The notes under the pieces: model-generated | Told to the model about the DNA's origin: nothing | The model's database searches: none | What the model saw: only the letters and a program-made list of their open reading frames with translations | Translations under genes and position numbers: made by a program | NCBI GenBank assembly: GCA_009996555.1 | Contig: JAACZX010000158.1 | Span: 1 to 5,925 of the forward strand | DNA from: Chitinophagaceae bacterium | GTDB lineage: Bacteria; Bacteroidota; Bacteroidia; Chitinophagales; Chitinophagaceae | Reading direction: 5' to 3' | Length of the DNA: 5,925 bases | In this document: piece after piece, positions 1-5,364 of the stretch | Numbering within the stretch: the first letter of the stretch is position 1 | Layout: the number at the start of each line of letters is the position of its first letter

Positions 1-461
1 ACAGCAAATTTTACACTCTTTGTTACGTCACGGATGGTTAGATCACCAACAAGTTCATACTTATTATCGCCGAGTGGTTTAAATGATTTACCAACAAATG
101 TTGCAGTTGGAAATTTCTCTGCATTGAAAAAATCATCGCTCTTCAAATGCTTGTCACGGTTTTCGTTCTCTGTATTGATTGAGTTCATATCAACTGAAAA
201 ATTGATCTTCGCATCACTCATATCTGCCTTTGTATGCTCAATAGTACCGTCAAAGATTTTAAAAGATCCTTCCGTTTCAGATACGACCATGTGTGTTACA
301 GTGAACTTAAGGTTCGAGTGCGATCTGTCCAATGTCCACTTGGTGGGTGTTTGTGCAAAAGTTGAAGCCTGTTGATCCTTGTTTGTGCTTTCCTTCGGAA
401 TAAAAGCTGCCAAAGCAATTACAGAACCAACGGCAACTACTGATAAGAAGAACTGTTTCAT
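1..461 (-). CDS. YceI-family periplasmic/secreted protein, C-terminus cut by window edge
   Basis: YceI-like proteins have a lipocalin-like beta-barrel that binds long isoprenoid or other hydrophobic ligands in the periplasm; the ligand and physiological role of this one cannot be read from sequence. Reading leftwards from the ATG at 461-459, 153 codons are visible. Residues 1-20 (MKQFFLSVVAVGSVIALAAF) form a signal peptide or N-terminal membrane anchor, followed by a polar linker to about residue 40. The YceI domain starts at WTLDRSHSNLKFTVTHM (42-58) and continues with the family landmarks G-x-F-x-x-F-x-G (65-72), FSVDMNSINTENENRD (88-103), HLKSDDFFNAEKFPTATF (105-122) and GDLTIRDVTKSVKF (139-152). 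Family members usually run to about 180-220 residues, so roughly 40-60 residues lie outside the window. The gene is transcribed divergently from the large Asp-box gene. No Shine-Dalgarno sequence is visible, which is normal in Bacteroidota. The family call is firm; the function is not. Confidence 0.93.
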   Translation of the reverse strand, partial: MKQFFLSVVAVGSVIALAAFIPKESTNKDQQASTFAQTPTKWTLDRSHSNLKFTVTHMVVSETEGSFKIFDGTIEHTKADMSDAKINFSVDMNSINTENENRDKHLKSDDFFNAEKFPTATFVGKSFKPLGDNKYELVGDLTIRDVTKSVKFA

Positions 462-498
462 ACTGTTTCGTGTTTAGGTTTTTTTAGTGTTTGAACAT

Positions 499-506
499 CA
501 AAAATA
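499..506 (-). promoter_or_regulatory. Putative -7 box of the YceI-family gene
   Basis: On the minus strand this reads TATTTTTG, an exact match to the Bacteroidota -7 consensus TAnnTTTG, about 40 nt upstream of the YceI start codon. A TTG at 525-523 could serve as the upstream box, but its spacing of 16 nt is shorter than the usual 19-21. The call therefore rests on the -7 box and its position. The region is AT-rich, so a chance match is possible. Confidence 0.3.
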
Positions 507-562
507 ATGCTTAATTGTGCTGCAACCTTGTTAAAACAACTCCCTTCATATAATCGGCGATG

Positions 563-577
563 TTGCAAGGCTTGCAA
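563..577. promoter_or_regulatory. 15-nt perfect palindrome in divergent intergenic region (candidate operator)
   Basis: TTGCAAG, a central G, then CTTGCAA: two perfect 7-bp half-sites between the divergently transcribed YceI and Asp-box genes. The position, about 110-120 nt from either likely start codon, would suit an operator for a dimeric regulator. There is no following T-run, so it is not a terminator. A 7-bp palindrome can occur by chance, and no regulator for it is visible here. Confidence 0.25.
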
Positions 578-685
578 TAACAGGCAATTAGTCGCTAAAA
601 CCATTCCATTCCTGTGCCGTTTATCAAAAACTTTTGGAAGGGCAGTATTGTTTTCTCAATTTCAGTTCTCCTAAAACAAGCTTGT

Positions 686-3600
686 ATGAGAATTATCGCT
701 CTGGCCGTTACGGCCTCGCTGTGTCTTGCATCCCAGGCACAGGTTAAACTCGATCAGTTTAAAAACATGAAACCCCGAAACATCGGGCCCGCCGGTATGA
801 GTGGCCGTGTTACAGCCATTGATGCCATTAACAGCAACCCCGAGATCTTTTTTGTGGGTGGCGCCAGTGCCGGTGTATGGAAAACCGAAAACGGTGGCGC
901 TACATGGTCGGCGCTTTTTGATGAACAACCAATTTTAAATATTGGTGCACTTAAAGTACAGCAAAGTAATCCATCAGTAATATGGGTTGGTACCGGCGAG
1001 GGTAACCCGCGTAACTCACTCAACTTAGGCGAAGGCATTTACAAAACACTCGATGGCGGTAAAACATGGAAACGCATGGGTCTTGAAAAAACAAGAAACA
1101 TCCACCGCATCCTCATCGATCCTGCAAACCCCAACACGGTATATGCTGCAGCTATTGGTAACCCTTATGGCATCCACAGCGAACGTGGTGTGTATAAAAC
1201 AACCGATGGTGGCGAAACATGGCAACGCATTTTGTACACCAACGATACCAGTGGTTGTGCGGAATTGGTAATGGATCCATCAAACCCCAATAAACTTATT
1301 GCCAACATGTGGCAGCACCAGCGCAAACCCTGGAACTTCAACAGCGGTGGCCCCGGCAGCGGTATTTACCTGACTGTTGATGGCGGTAAGAACTGGAAAA
1401 AATTAGGCAAAGAAGATGGTTTGCCTGCTGATCCGATTGGTCGCTGTGGTTTAGCTTTTGCTCCCGGCCGTTCAAACATTGTGTATGCAAAAGTAGAAGC
1501 AACAAAAAATGGTTTTTATAAAAGTGAAGATGGTGGCTTTACATGGAAACTGGTGAACAGCGATCCTGCACAGGTTACTGATCGTCCGTTCTACTACAAT
1601 GAAATTTATGTTGATCCTAAAAATGAAAACCGCATCTATGATATTCACTCAACAGTTACCATGAGTGAAGATGGTGGTAAATCATTTACTACGCTGATCC
1701 CTTACAATGGTATTCACCCCGATCACCATGCATGGTGGATTCATCCAACAAATGAAAACCTGATCATTGAAGGAAATGATGGTGGTATCGGCATCAGCAA
1801 AGACCGTGGTAAAACATGGCGCTTCGATGAGCAGTTACCATTCGGTCAGTTCTATCACATTAATGTAGATAACGAAATTCCTTACAACGTAATGGGTGGC
1901 TTGCAGGATAACGGCAGCTGGCGTGGACCTGCATACACATGGGTTGATGGTGGCATCCGCAACTATTATTGGGAAAGCTTGTGGGGTGGTGATGGTTTTG
2001 ATGTAGTACCCGACCCTACCGACAGCAAATGGGTATATGCCATGAGCCAGGGTGGTTCTGTTGGCCGTTACAATGTATCAACAGGTGCAAGTGAATTTAT
2101 TCGTCCTCCTGCTCCGGAAGCACGTAAGAAAATGCGTTTCAACTGGAACAGTGGTATTGCACTTGATCCGTTTGATCAAAACACTGTTTATTTCGGCAGT
2201 CAGTTTTTGCATAAGAGTACAGATAAAGGAACAACCTGGAGCATCATCTCCCCCGATCTTACGACCAACAATCCTGAACAGCAGAAAGAAGAAACAGGCG
2301 GTTTAACACTGGATATTACCGGTGCTGAAAATTTCAACACCATTATGGCTATTGCACCATCTGCAAAAAACCGTGATGTAATTTGGGTTGGTACCGATGA
2401 TGGTAATGTACAGTTAACAAAAGATGGCGGTAAAACATGGACCAACTTCCGTGGTAAAATTCCGGGCATGAACGCAGGTGCATGGATCACACAGGTACAG
2501 GCAAGCAGATACAATGAAGCAGAAGCCTTTGTTGTGAGCAACGATTACCGCCGTGGTGATTTTGCCATTACCATTTTCCGCACAAAAGATTTTGGTAAAA
2601 CATGGGAAAATATATTAGCCAACAAAGGACTGAAAGGTTATGCACTTTGTATGATACAGGATCCTGCAGAACCCAACCTCATTTTTGTTGGAACCGAACA
2701 TGGTTTATGGGTAAGCTTTGATAATGCGAAAACATTCCAGCAATGGAAAAACGGTTACCCAAGTGTATCAACCTACGATTTAACCATACAGGAACGTGAA
2801 GCTGATTTGGTGATTGCAACCTTTGGCCGTGCGGTATGGGTACTGGATGATATCCGTCCGTTGCGTGCTGCTGCAAAAGCAAACGGCGCATCGCAATCAA
2901 CCAAAGTAAAAGTATTTGAAACACCAACAGCTTATCAGGCCAGCTTCCGCAATGCGCCCGGTTACGAATGGAGCACATGGGGTTTATATGAAGGTGAAAA
3001 CAGGAGAAGAGGTGCGATGGTTTCTTTCTTTGTAAACCATGCAGCCGATACAAGCAGAGCAAAAGCTGATACTGCTGTTGTAAAAATTTATGACGATGCA
3101 GGAAAACAACTCCGCACATTACGTGTAAAAGCCGACAGCGGACTCAACCGTTTCTATTGGAACTTTGATACAAAAGGAAATCGTTTCCCCGGAAGCCCCA
3201 AACCAAGACCAAACGCACCGGAACAAGGTGGTGGATGGCCTGTTTATCCCGGCAATTATAAAATGGTCGTAAACCTTGGCAAACACAGCGACAGTGCCAT
3301 GATTACTGTAAAAGCTGATCCACGTATTCCGCAACCACGTGATGTATATGAGGCAAAGAAAAAAACAGCTGAACGTTTGCAGTTAAGTGCTGATAAATTA
3401 ACAGCGGCTATTGACAAGATACTTGATGCCGAAGAAACACTTACCAAAATGGAAGGACAGTTGCGTGGAGCTGAAGGAAAAGATGTTGACAGCCTGCGTA
3501 AAGAAACAGCGAAGATGCGTGAAGAAATTAAAAAGATACGTGAAAGCATTTTTGGACGTAACGCTACCGACAGACAAGGTATTACACGCTATGCCGATAT

Positions 3601-3805
3601 TACCACACAAAGCATTTTAGGTGCTGCCCGCCAGGAAATAAATGGCAAGCTGGCTGCTCCTACTGCACAAACAGAACGACTGGTGGCGGAAGCTGAAACA
3701 GCAGTTACCGAAAGTGTAAATAAGATCAATGAGTTTATAACCGGCAAGTGGGCTGCCTACAGAAAATTAGCAGAAAGCACACCGTTGAAGTTATTTAAAG
3801 ACTAA
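686..3805 (+). CDS. Secreted sortilin/VPS10-like BNR (Asp-box) repeat beta-propeller protein, about 1039 aa
   Basis: This belongs to the large bacterial exoproteins often annotated as VPS10-domain, WD40/YVTN/BNR-like or glycosyl-hydrolase (sialidase/GH74-like) proteins; the true substrate is generally unknown and I do not assign an enzyme activity. I start it at the ATG at 686 because it opens directly into a signal peptide (MRIIALAVTASLCLASQAQ, likely cleaved after A18). A GTG at 614 would add 24 residues in front of that signal. Numbering from 686, the family opening PRNIGPAGMSGRVTAIDA is at 30-47. Asp-box motifs (S/T-x-D-x-G-x-T-W) occur at about 66-74, 120-128, 171-179, 229-237, 279-287, 326-334, 370-378, 510-518, 577-585 and 632-640, with a degenerate one at 676-684. 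The segment HPDHHAWWIHP...EGNDGG (344-367) is typical of the family. This spacing suggests two propellers, about 30-400 and 400-725. Then come a beta-sandwich-like region (740-880; GLNRFYWNFDTKG, YPGNYKMVV) and a charged, probably coiled-coil tail (885-1039). No lipobox and no recognisable type IX secretion C-terminal domain is seen, so a periplasmic location is likeliest. Confidence 0.93.
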   Translation: MRIIALAVTASLCLASQAQVKLDQFKNMKPRNIGPAGMSGRVTAIDAINSNPEIFFVGGASAGVWKTENGGATWSALFDEQPILNIGALKVQQSNPSVIWVGTGEGNPRNSLNLGEGIYKTLDGGKTWKRMGLEKTRNIHRILIDPANPNTVYAAAIGNPYGIHSERGVYKTTDGGETWQRILYTNDTSGCAELVMDPSNPNKLIANMWQHQRKPWNFNSGGPGSGIYLTVDGGKNWKKLGKEDGLPADPIGRCGLAFAPGRSNIVYAKVEATKNGFYKSEDGGFTWKLVNSDPAQVTDRPFYYNEIYVDPKNENRIYDIHSTVTMSEDGGKSFTTLIPYNGIHPDHHAWWIHPTNENLIIEGNDGGIGISKDRGKTWRFDEQLPFGQFYHINVDNEIPYNVMGGLQDNGSWRGPAYTWVDGGIRNYYWESLWGGDGFDVVPDPTDSKWVYAMSQGGSVGRYNVSTGASEFIRPPAPEARKKMRFNWNSGIALDPFDQNTVYFGSQFLHKSTDKGTTWSIISPDLTTNNPEQQKEETGGLTLDITGAENFNTIMAIAPSAKNRDVIWVGTDDGNVQLTKDGGKTWTNFRGKIPGMNAGAWITQVQASRYNEAEAFVVSNDYRRGDFAITIFRTKDFGKTWENILANKGLKGYALCMIQDPAEPNLIFVGTEHGLWVSFDNAKTFQQWKNGYPSVSTYDLTIQEREADLVIATFGRAVWVLDDIRPLRAAAKANGASQSTKVKVFETPTAYQASFRNAPGYEWSTWGLYEGENRRRGAMVSFFVNHAADTSRAKADTAVVKIYDDAGKQLRTLRVKADSGLNRFYWNFDTKGNRFPGSPKPRPNAPEQGGGWPVYPGNYKMVVNLGKHSDSAMITVKADPRIPQPRDVYEAKKKTAERLQLSADKLTAAIDKILDAEETLTKMEGQLRGAEGKDVDSLRKETAKMREEIKKIRESIFGRNATDRQGITRYADITTQSILGAARQEINGKLAAPTAQTERLVAEAETAVTESVNKINEFITGKWAAYRKLAESTPLKLFKD

Positions 3806-3823
3806 GCTAAGCGTTAAAAGAGA

Positions 3824-3860
3824 AAAAGAGGGCTGCTTCATTTTAAAGCAGCCCTCTTTT
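3824..3860. terminator. Bidirectional intrinsic terminator between convergent genes
   Basis: A 15-bp perfect inverted repeat (AAAAGAGGGCTGCTT at 3824-3838, complementary arm at 3846-3860) encloses a 7-nt loop. The GC-rich core is flanked by A-runs on the left and T-runs on the right, so on either strand the hairpin is followed by a U-tract. It begins 19 nt after the stop of the Asp-box gene and ends 4 nt before the stop codon of the convergent DUF4199 gene. It should terminate both transcripts. Confidence 0.9.
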
Positions 3861-3863
3861 ATT

Positions 3864-4397
3864 TTATGCAAGCTTTACTGTTTTCCGTTTCAATATCAGT
3901 GCCGTTATAAGCGATACCAATATGCCTACCGGTAAAATTTCAAAATAAGTATAGAGAACAAAGCCAAATGGGCTTTTGTAAACCTCCTTATATTCATTCA
4001 TCTGTGCTATTGTCTTTTGCACTTCCTCAGGTGTGGATGTTGCTTTTGCATTCTCGATCATTTGGGCACAATACCGCTCCATAAAATCGGGCATATAGAA
4101 ATTATAAAGAAAGGCCCACATGATCACATACATGGTGGAGCCGATGAGTGCAATGAGTAACCCAATTTTAAATGCTTTGCCAAAACTGATAACACCTCCA
4201 TTTTGTTTGTCACGGTAATTTTTAACCGCAACATAGATCAGGGAAAAAGCCAGCAGCATACTCAGGTAACCAACGACCATTGAACCGGCACCGTGATCAG
4301 CATTTGGATTGTTATACATATAGATCATGCTGAAAGCCATAAGCGTAGAAACAATCAACCCGGAGATAAGACCAAAAACAAGAACATTCTTTTTCAT
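3864..4397 (-). CDS. DUF4199-family integral membrane protein, 177 aa
   Basis: DUF4199 proteins are small inner-membrane proteins largely confined to Bacteroidota and have no established function. Four hydrophobic helices are visible at about residues 5-28, 38-59, 74-101 and 146-169. Between helices 3 and 4 lies a soluble amphipathic stretch (102-143), rich in Glu, Gln and Met, that includes the helix TPEEVQKTIAQM. The tail ends in basic residues (KRKTVK). Length and topology are those of the family, so the gene looks complete. The ATG at 4397-4395 opens MKKNVLVFGLISG, a normal start running into helix 1. The gene is convergent with the Asp-box gene and shares its terminator. A Bacteroidota-type promoter lies about 50 nt upstream (4451-4482), so it is probably monocistronic rather than read from the transposase. 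The family call is based on overall pattern and topology, not on a catalytic motif. Confidence 0.82.
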   Translation of the reverse strand: MKKNVLVFGLISGLIVSTLMAFSMIYMYNNPNADHGAGSMVVGYLSMLLAFSLIYVAVKNYRDKQNGGVISFGKAFKIGLLIALIGSTMYVIMWAFLYNFYMPDFMERYCAQMIENAKATSTPEEVQKTIAQMNEYKEVYKSPFGFVLYTYFEILPVGILVSLITALILKRKTVKLA

Positions 4398-4445
4398 ACA
4401 AGAGTTTTTAGGCAGTAAAGATGGAGTTTTGGCGAAAGAAAGCCC

Positions 4446-4461
4446 TCATACTAAAGTATGA
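4446..4461. promoter_or_regulatory. 16-nt palindrome covering the -7 box of the DUF4199 gene
   Basis: TCATACT, AA, AGTATGA: a perfect 7-bp inverted repeat. On the minus strand it contains TACTTTAG, the presumed -7 element of the DUF4199 promoter. A palindrome on the core promoter is a classic operator position, although a weak hairpin or chance is possible in AT-rich DNA. Confidence 0.3.
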
Positions 4462-4482
4462 AATACGGTTTGGAGTTGCAAA
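4451..4482 (-). promoter_or_regulatory. Candidate Bacteroidota-type promoter for the DUF4199 gene
   Basis: On the minus strand TTTG (4482-4479), a 20-nt spacer and TACTTTAG (4458-4451) follow the Bacteroidota housekeeping pattern TTTG-N19-21-TAnnTTTG with a single mismatch in the -7 box. Transcription would start near 4444 and leave a leader of about 45-50 nt before the ATG at 4397. This is inferred from consensus and position only. Confidence 0.45.
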
Positions 4483-4562
4483 ATCATACGGAAGGGGGAG
4501 TGACTCCGGTCGGTACGGTTGAAAACCGTCAGACCAAATTCCGAAACTGTCCTGTATGATTT
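4481..4562. other. 82-nt compact structured element of unknown class
   Basis: The segment is closed by a perfect 9-bp inverted repeat (AAATCATAC at 4481-4489, GTATGATTT at 4554-4562). Inside are nested or adjacent helices: GGAA 4490-4493 with TTCC 4539-4542; GGAG 4497-4500 with CTCC 4504-4507 around a 3-nt loop; and a two-part hairpin of GGTC 4508-4511 with GACC 4532-4535 and ACGGTT 4515-4520 with AACCGT 4524-4529 around GAA. Together these pair over half of the bases in a multi-branched fold. It abuts the -33 box of the DUF4199 promoter. It could be a small non-autonomous mobile element with subterminal hairpins, a small RNA, or a cis-regulatory RNA. I do not recognise it as a known riboswitch or group II intron domain V, and there is no U-tract for a terminator. 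Confidence 0.45.
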
Positions 4563-4563
4563 A

Positions 4564-4641
4564 GACCTGACAGGTTTATTGTTGCAATGCTAACAATAAA
4601 ATAATTCAGGCGAATTACAAAGGTGCTCAACCTGTCAGGTC
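4564..4641. repeat. 13-bp inverted repeat pair with nested hairpin
   Basis: GACCTGACAGGTT (4564-4576) is the exact reverse complement of the bases at 4629-4641. Inside, TTTATTGTT (4575-4583) pairs with AACAATAAA (4592-4600) around an 8-nt loop. The right arm lies within the detached 59-bp repeat copy. It is perfect only because of two substitutions relative to the other copy, beside the luxR-type gene. No gene is seen here. This may be a small palindromic repeat unit or a cruciform-forming site. Confidence 0.5.
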
Positions 4642-4680
4642 AAGCCCACGCAGCAGCTACACAATCAACCACAGCTGCCT
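4622..4680. repeat. 59-bp direct repeat, copy A (detached duplicate of luxR-type gene 3' end)
   Basis: It matches 5306-5364 at 56 of 59 positions, in the same orientation. On the minus strand its 4658-4680 part would read RQLWLIV-stop, the counterpart of the C-terminal RQLGLIV-stop of the luxR-type gene. No start codon or gene body is attached, so it is a duplicated gene tail, not a gene. The similarity stops abruptly on both sides. With copy B it brackets the transposase and its two hairpins. Confidence 0.9.
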
Positions 4681-4682
4681 GG

Positions 4683-4709
4683 GCTGATGTTGGCGTCCCC
4701 GCCAACATC
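4683..4709 (+). repeat. REP-like hairpin 1, beside the transposase 3' end
   Basis: After a GCTG head, which overlaps the stem by its last base, GATGTTGGCG (4686-4695) pairs perfectly with 4700-4709 around a TCCC loop. It lies 4 nt beyond the transposase stop codon. Its reverse-oriented partner at 5275-5301 agrees at 23 of 27 positions. The head-plus-hairpin form and the link to a Y1 transposase fit REP sequences mobilised by RAYT enzymes. There is no U-tract, so terminator activity is doubtful. Confidence 0.72.
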
Positions 4710-4713
4710 GATT

Positions 4714-5232
4714 TTATGTATCCTGGTAATGAACAAGCCAGGAAAATCTCTTGTCCTGTAATTCATAGAACGAAGCAGATGACCAATCGTAATTTTCAGG
4801 AATATCAGTCAAACTCCATTTAAGCTGACATGGATTATGATGAATATAATCAAGCTTCTGTAAGAAAAATTTCTCTGTGAAGCATTCTTTTACAAGTGGG
4901 TTCCTTTCCCAAAACTGATAGGTTCTGTCTGCGTCATCTACTTTGTATTGTTGCAAATGTTCAGGATTTTTTTCCAACTCCTTTTTAAACGCATGGCCTG
5001 TAAAACTGAACAACGCACCTTGCACATTTTTTCGTTCAAAGCCATCTGCAATTTTCCAGATCAGATGAATGTGGTTGGGCATAATAACAAACGCATTGAT
5101 AAAACATCGTTTGTTTTCTGAAAGCCATTGAAATGAAGAAAGAATAATTTCTTTCATTTTATCGTCAGCAAGCAGATGTTTCCAGTTAAGGATAGTTGCA
5201 GTTAAAAATTCCGGGTGATAGGTTTGCATCAT
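4714..5232 (-). CDS. REP-associated tyrosine transposase (RAYT, Y1/HUH, IS200-like), 172 aa
   Basis: RAYTs are single-copy relatives of IS200/IS605 TnpA. They nick and join single-stranded DNA at REP hairpins through a 5'-phosphotyrosine. The HUH metal-binding motif is the HIH of FVIMPNHIHLIW (His54, His56), and the catalytic tyrosine is probably Tyr129 in LDYIHHNP. The C-terminal W-SSA-x-x-Y (150-156) is also typical. Length and termini match intact Bacteroidota members, so the enzyme looks full-length and possibly active. Two adjacent ATG codons (5232 and 5229) could start it; the choice changes only one residue. No clear Shine-Dalgarno sequence is visible. It lies in the same orientation as the luxR-type gene upstream, 108 nt away, and may be read through from it. 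Inverted REP-like hairpins stand 4 nt past its stop and 42 nt before its start. There is no partner tnpB gene, which favours RAYT over a full IS605 element. Confidence 0.93.
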   Translation of the reverse strand: MMQTYHPEFLTATILNWKHLLADDKMKEIILSSFQWLSENKRCFINAFVIMPNHIHLIWKIADGFERKNVQGALFSFTGHAFKKELEKNPEHLQQYKVDDADRTYQFWERNPLVKECFTEKFFLQKLDYIHHNPCQLKWSLTDIPENYDWSSASFYELQDKRFSWLVHYQDT

Positions 5233-5274
5233 CCAATATAAAAACAGAATTTAATCTTTACAACGGTTGTACTG

Positions 5275-5301
5275 GTTGTTGGTGGAGACGCCAACAACAG
5301 C
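5275..5301 (-). repeat. REP-like hairpin 2, upstream of the transposase start
   Basis: On the plus strand GTTGTTGGTG (5275-5284) pairs with CGCCAACAAC (5289-5298) around GAGA, with one G-T wobble. On the minus strand it begins with the same GCTG head as hairpin 1. The four differences from hairpin 1 include a paired A/T to T/A swap at the second stem position, which keeps the pairing. The two hairpins are thus inverted around the transposase, the usual RAYT/REP layout. Confidence 0.72.
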
Positions 5302-5305
5302 ATCG

Positions 5306-5364
5306 GGTGCTCAACCCCTCAGGTCAAGCCCACGCAGCAGCTACACAATCAACCCCAGCTGCCT
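5306..5364. repeat. 59-bp direct repeat, copy B (native luxR-type gene 3' end and flank)
   Basis: It covers the last seven codons and stop of the luxR-type gene (5341-5364) plus 35 nt downstream, and matches copy A at 56 of 59 positions. It is probably the parental copy, because the encoded tail (ARQLGLIV) is the normal end of a LuxR-type DNA-binding domain. The two copies start 684 bp apart. Recombination between them would remove exactly one repeat copy, the transposase and both hairpins. Confidence 0.9.

Noticed and set aside
34..375. Plus-strand open frame of 113 codons at the left edge
   Set aside because: It is antisense to the clearly recognisable YceI-family gene on the minus strand, whose conserved motifs account for the sequence.
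686..745. Lipoprotein signal in the Asp-box protein (Cys13 in TASLCLAS)
   Set aside because: The residue before the cysteine is Leu, not Gly, Ala or Ser, and the hydrophobic core continues past it, so ordinary signal peptidase I cleavage is more likely.
2679..3119. Minus-strand open frame of 146 codons inside the Asp-box gene
   Set aside because: It is a shadow of the conserved plus-strand gene, with a Cys/His/Leu-rich low-quality translation and no recognisable motif.
4497..4535. Possible group II intron domain V, because of the TACGG...CCGT hairpin
   Set aside because: The AGC catalytic triad and the standard bulge are missing, there is no intron-encoded reverse transcriptase, and no domain VI follows.
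4686..4709. Hairpin just after the transposase stop as an intrinsic terminator
   Set aside because: There is no T-run after the stem on either strand, and the matching inverted hairpin at the other end of the gene fits a REP better.
4623..4823. Plus-strand open frame giving LNLSGQAHAAATQST, echoed at 5310-5357 as LNPSGQAHAAATQST
   Set aside because: The shared peptide is only the translation of the 59-bp direct repeat, which is antisense to the luxR-type gene end in copy B. The rest runs through a REP hairpin and antisense to the transposase.
4714..5232. Complete IS200/IS605 insertion sequence
   Set aside because: The protein has the RAYT-type IHHNP and W-SSA motifs. The flanking hairpins resemble an inverted REP pair rather than the asymmetric ends of IS200/IS605, and no tnpB is present.
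4622..5364. CRISPR-like direct repeats
   Set aside because: There are only two copies, 684 bp apart, with a transposase gene between them; no short regular spacers and no cas genes.
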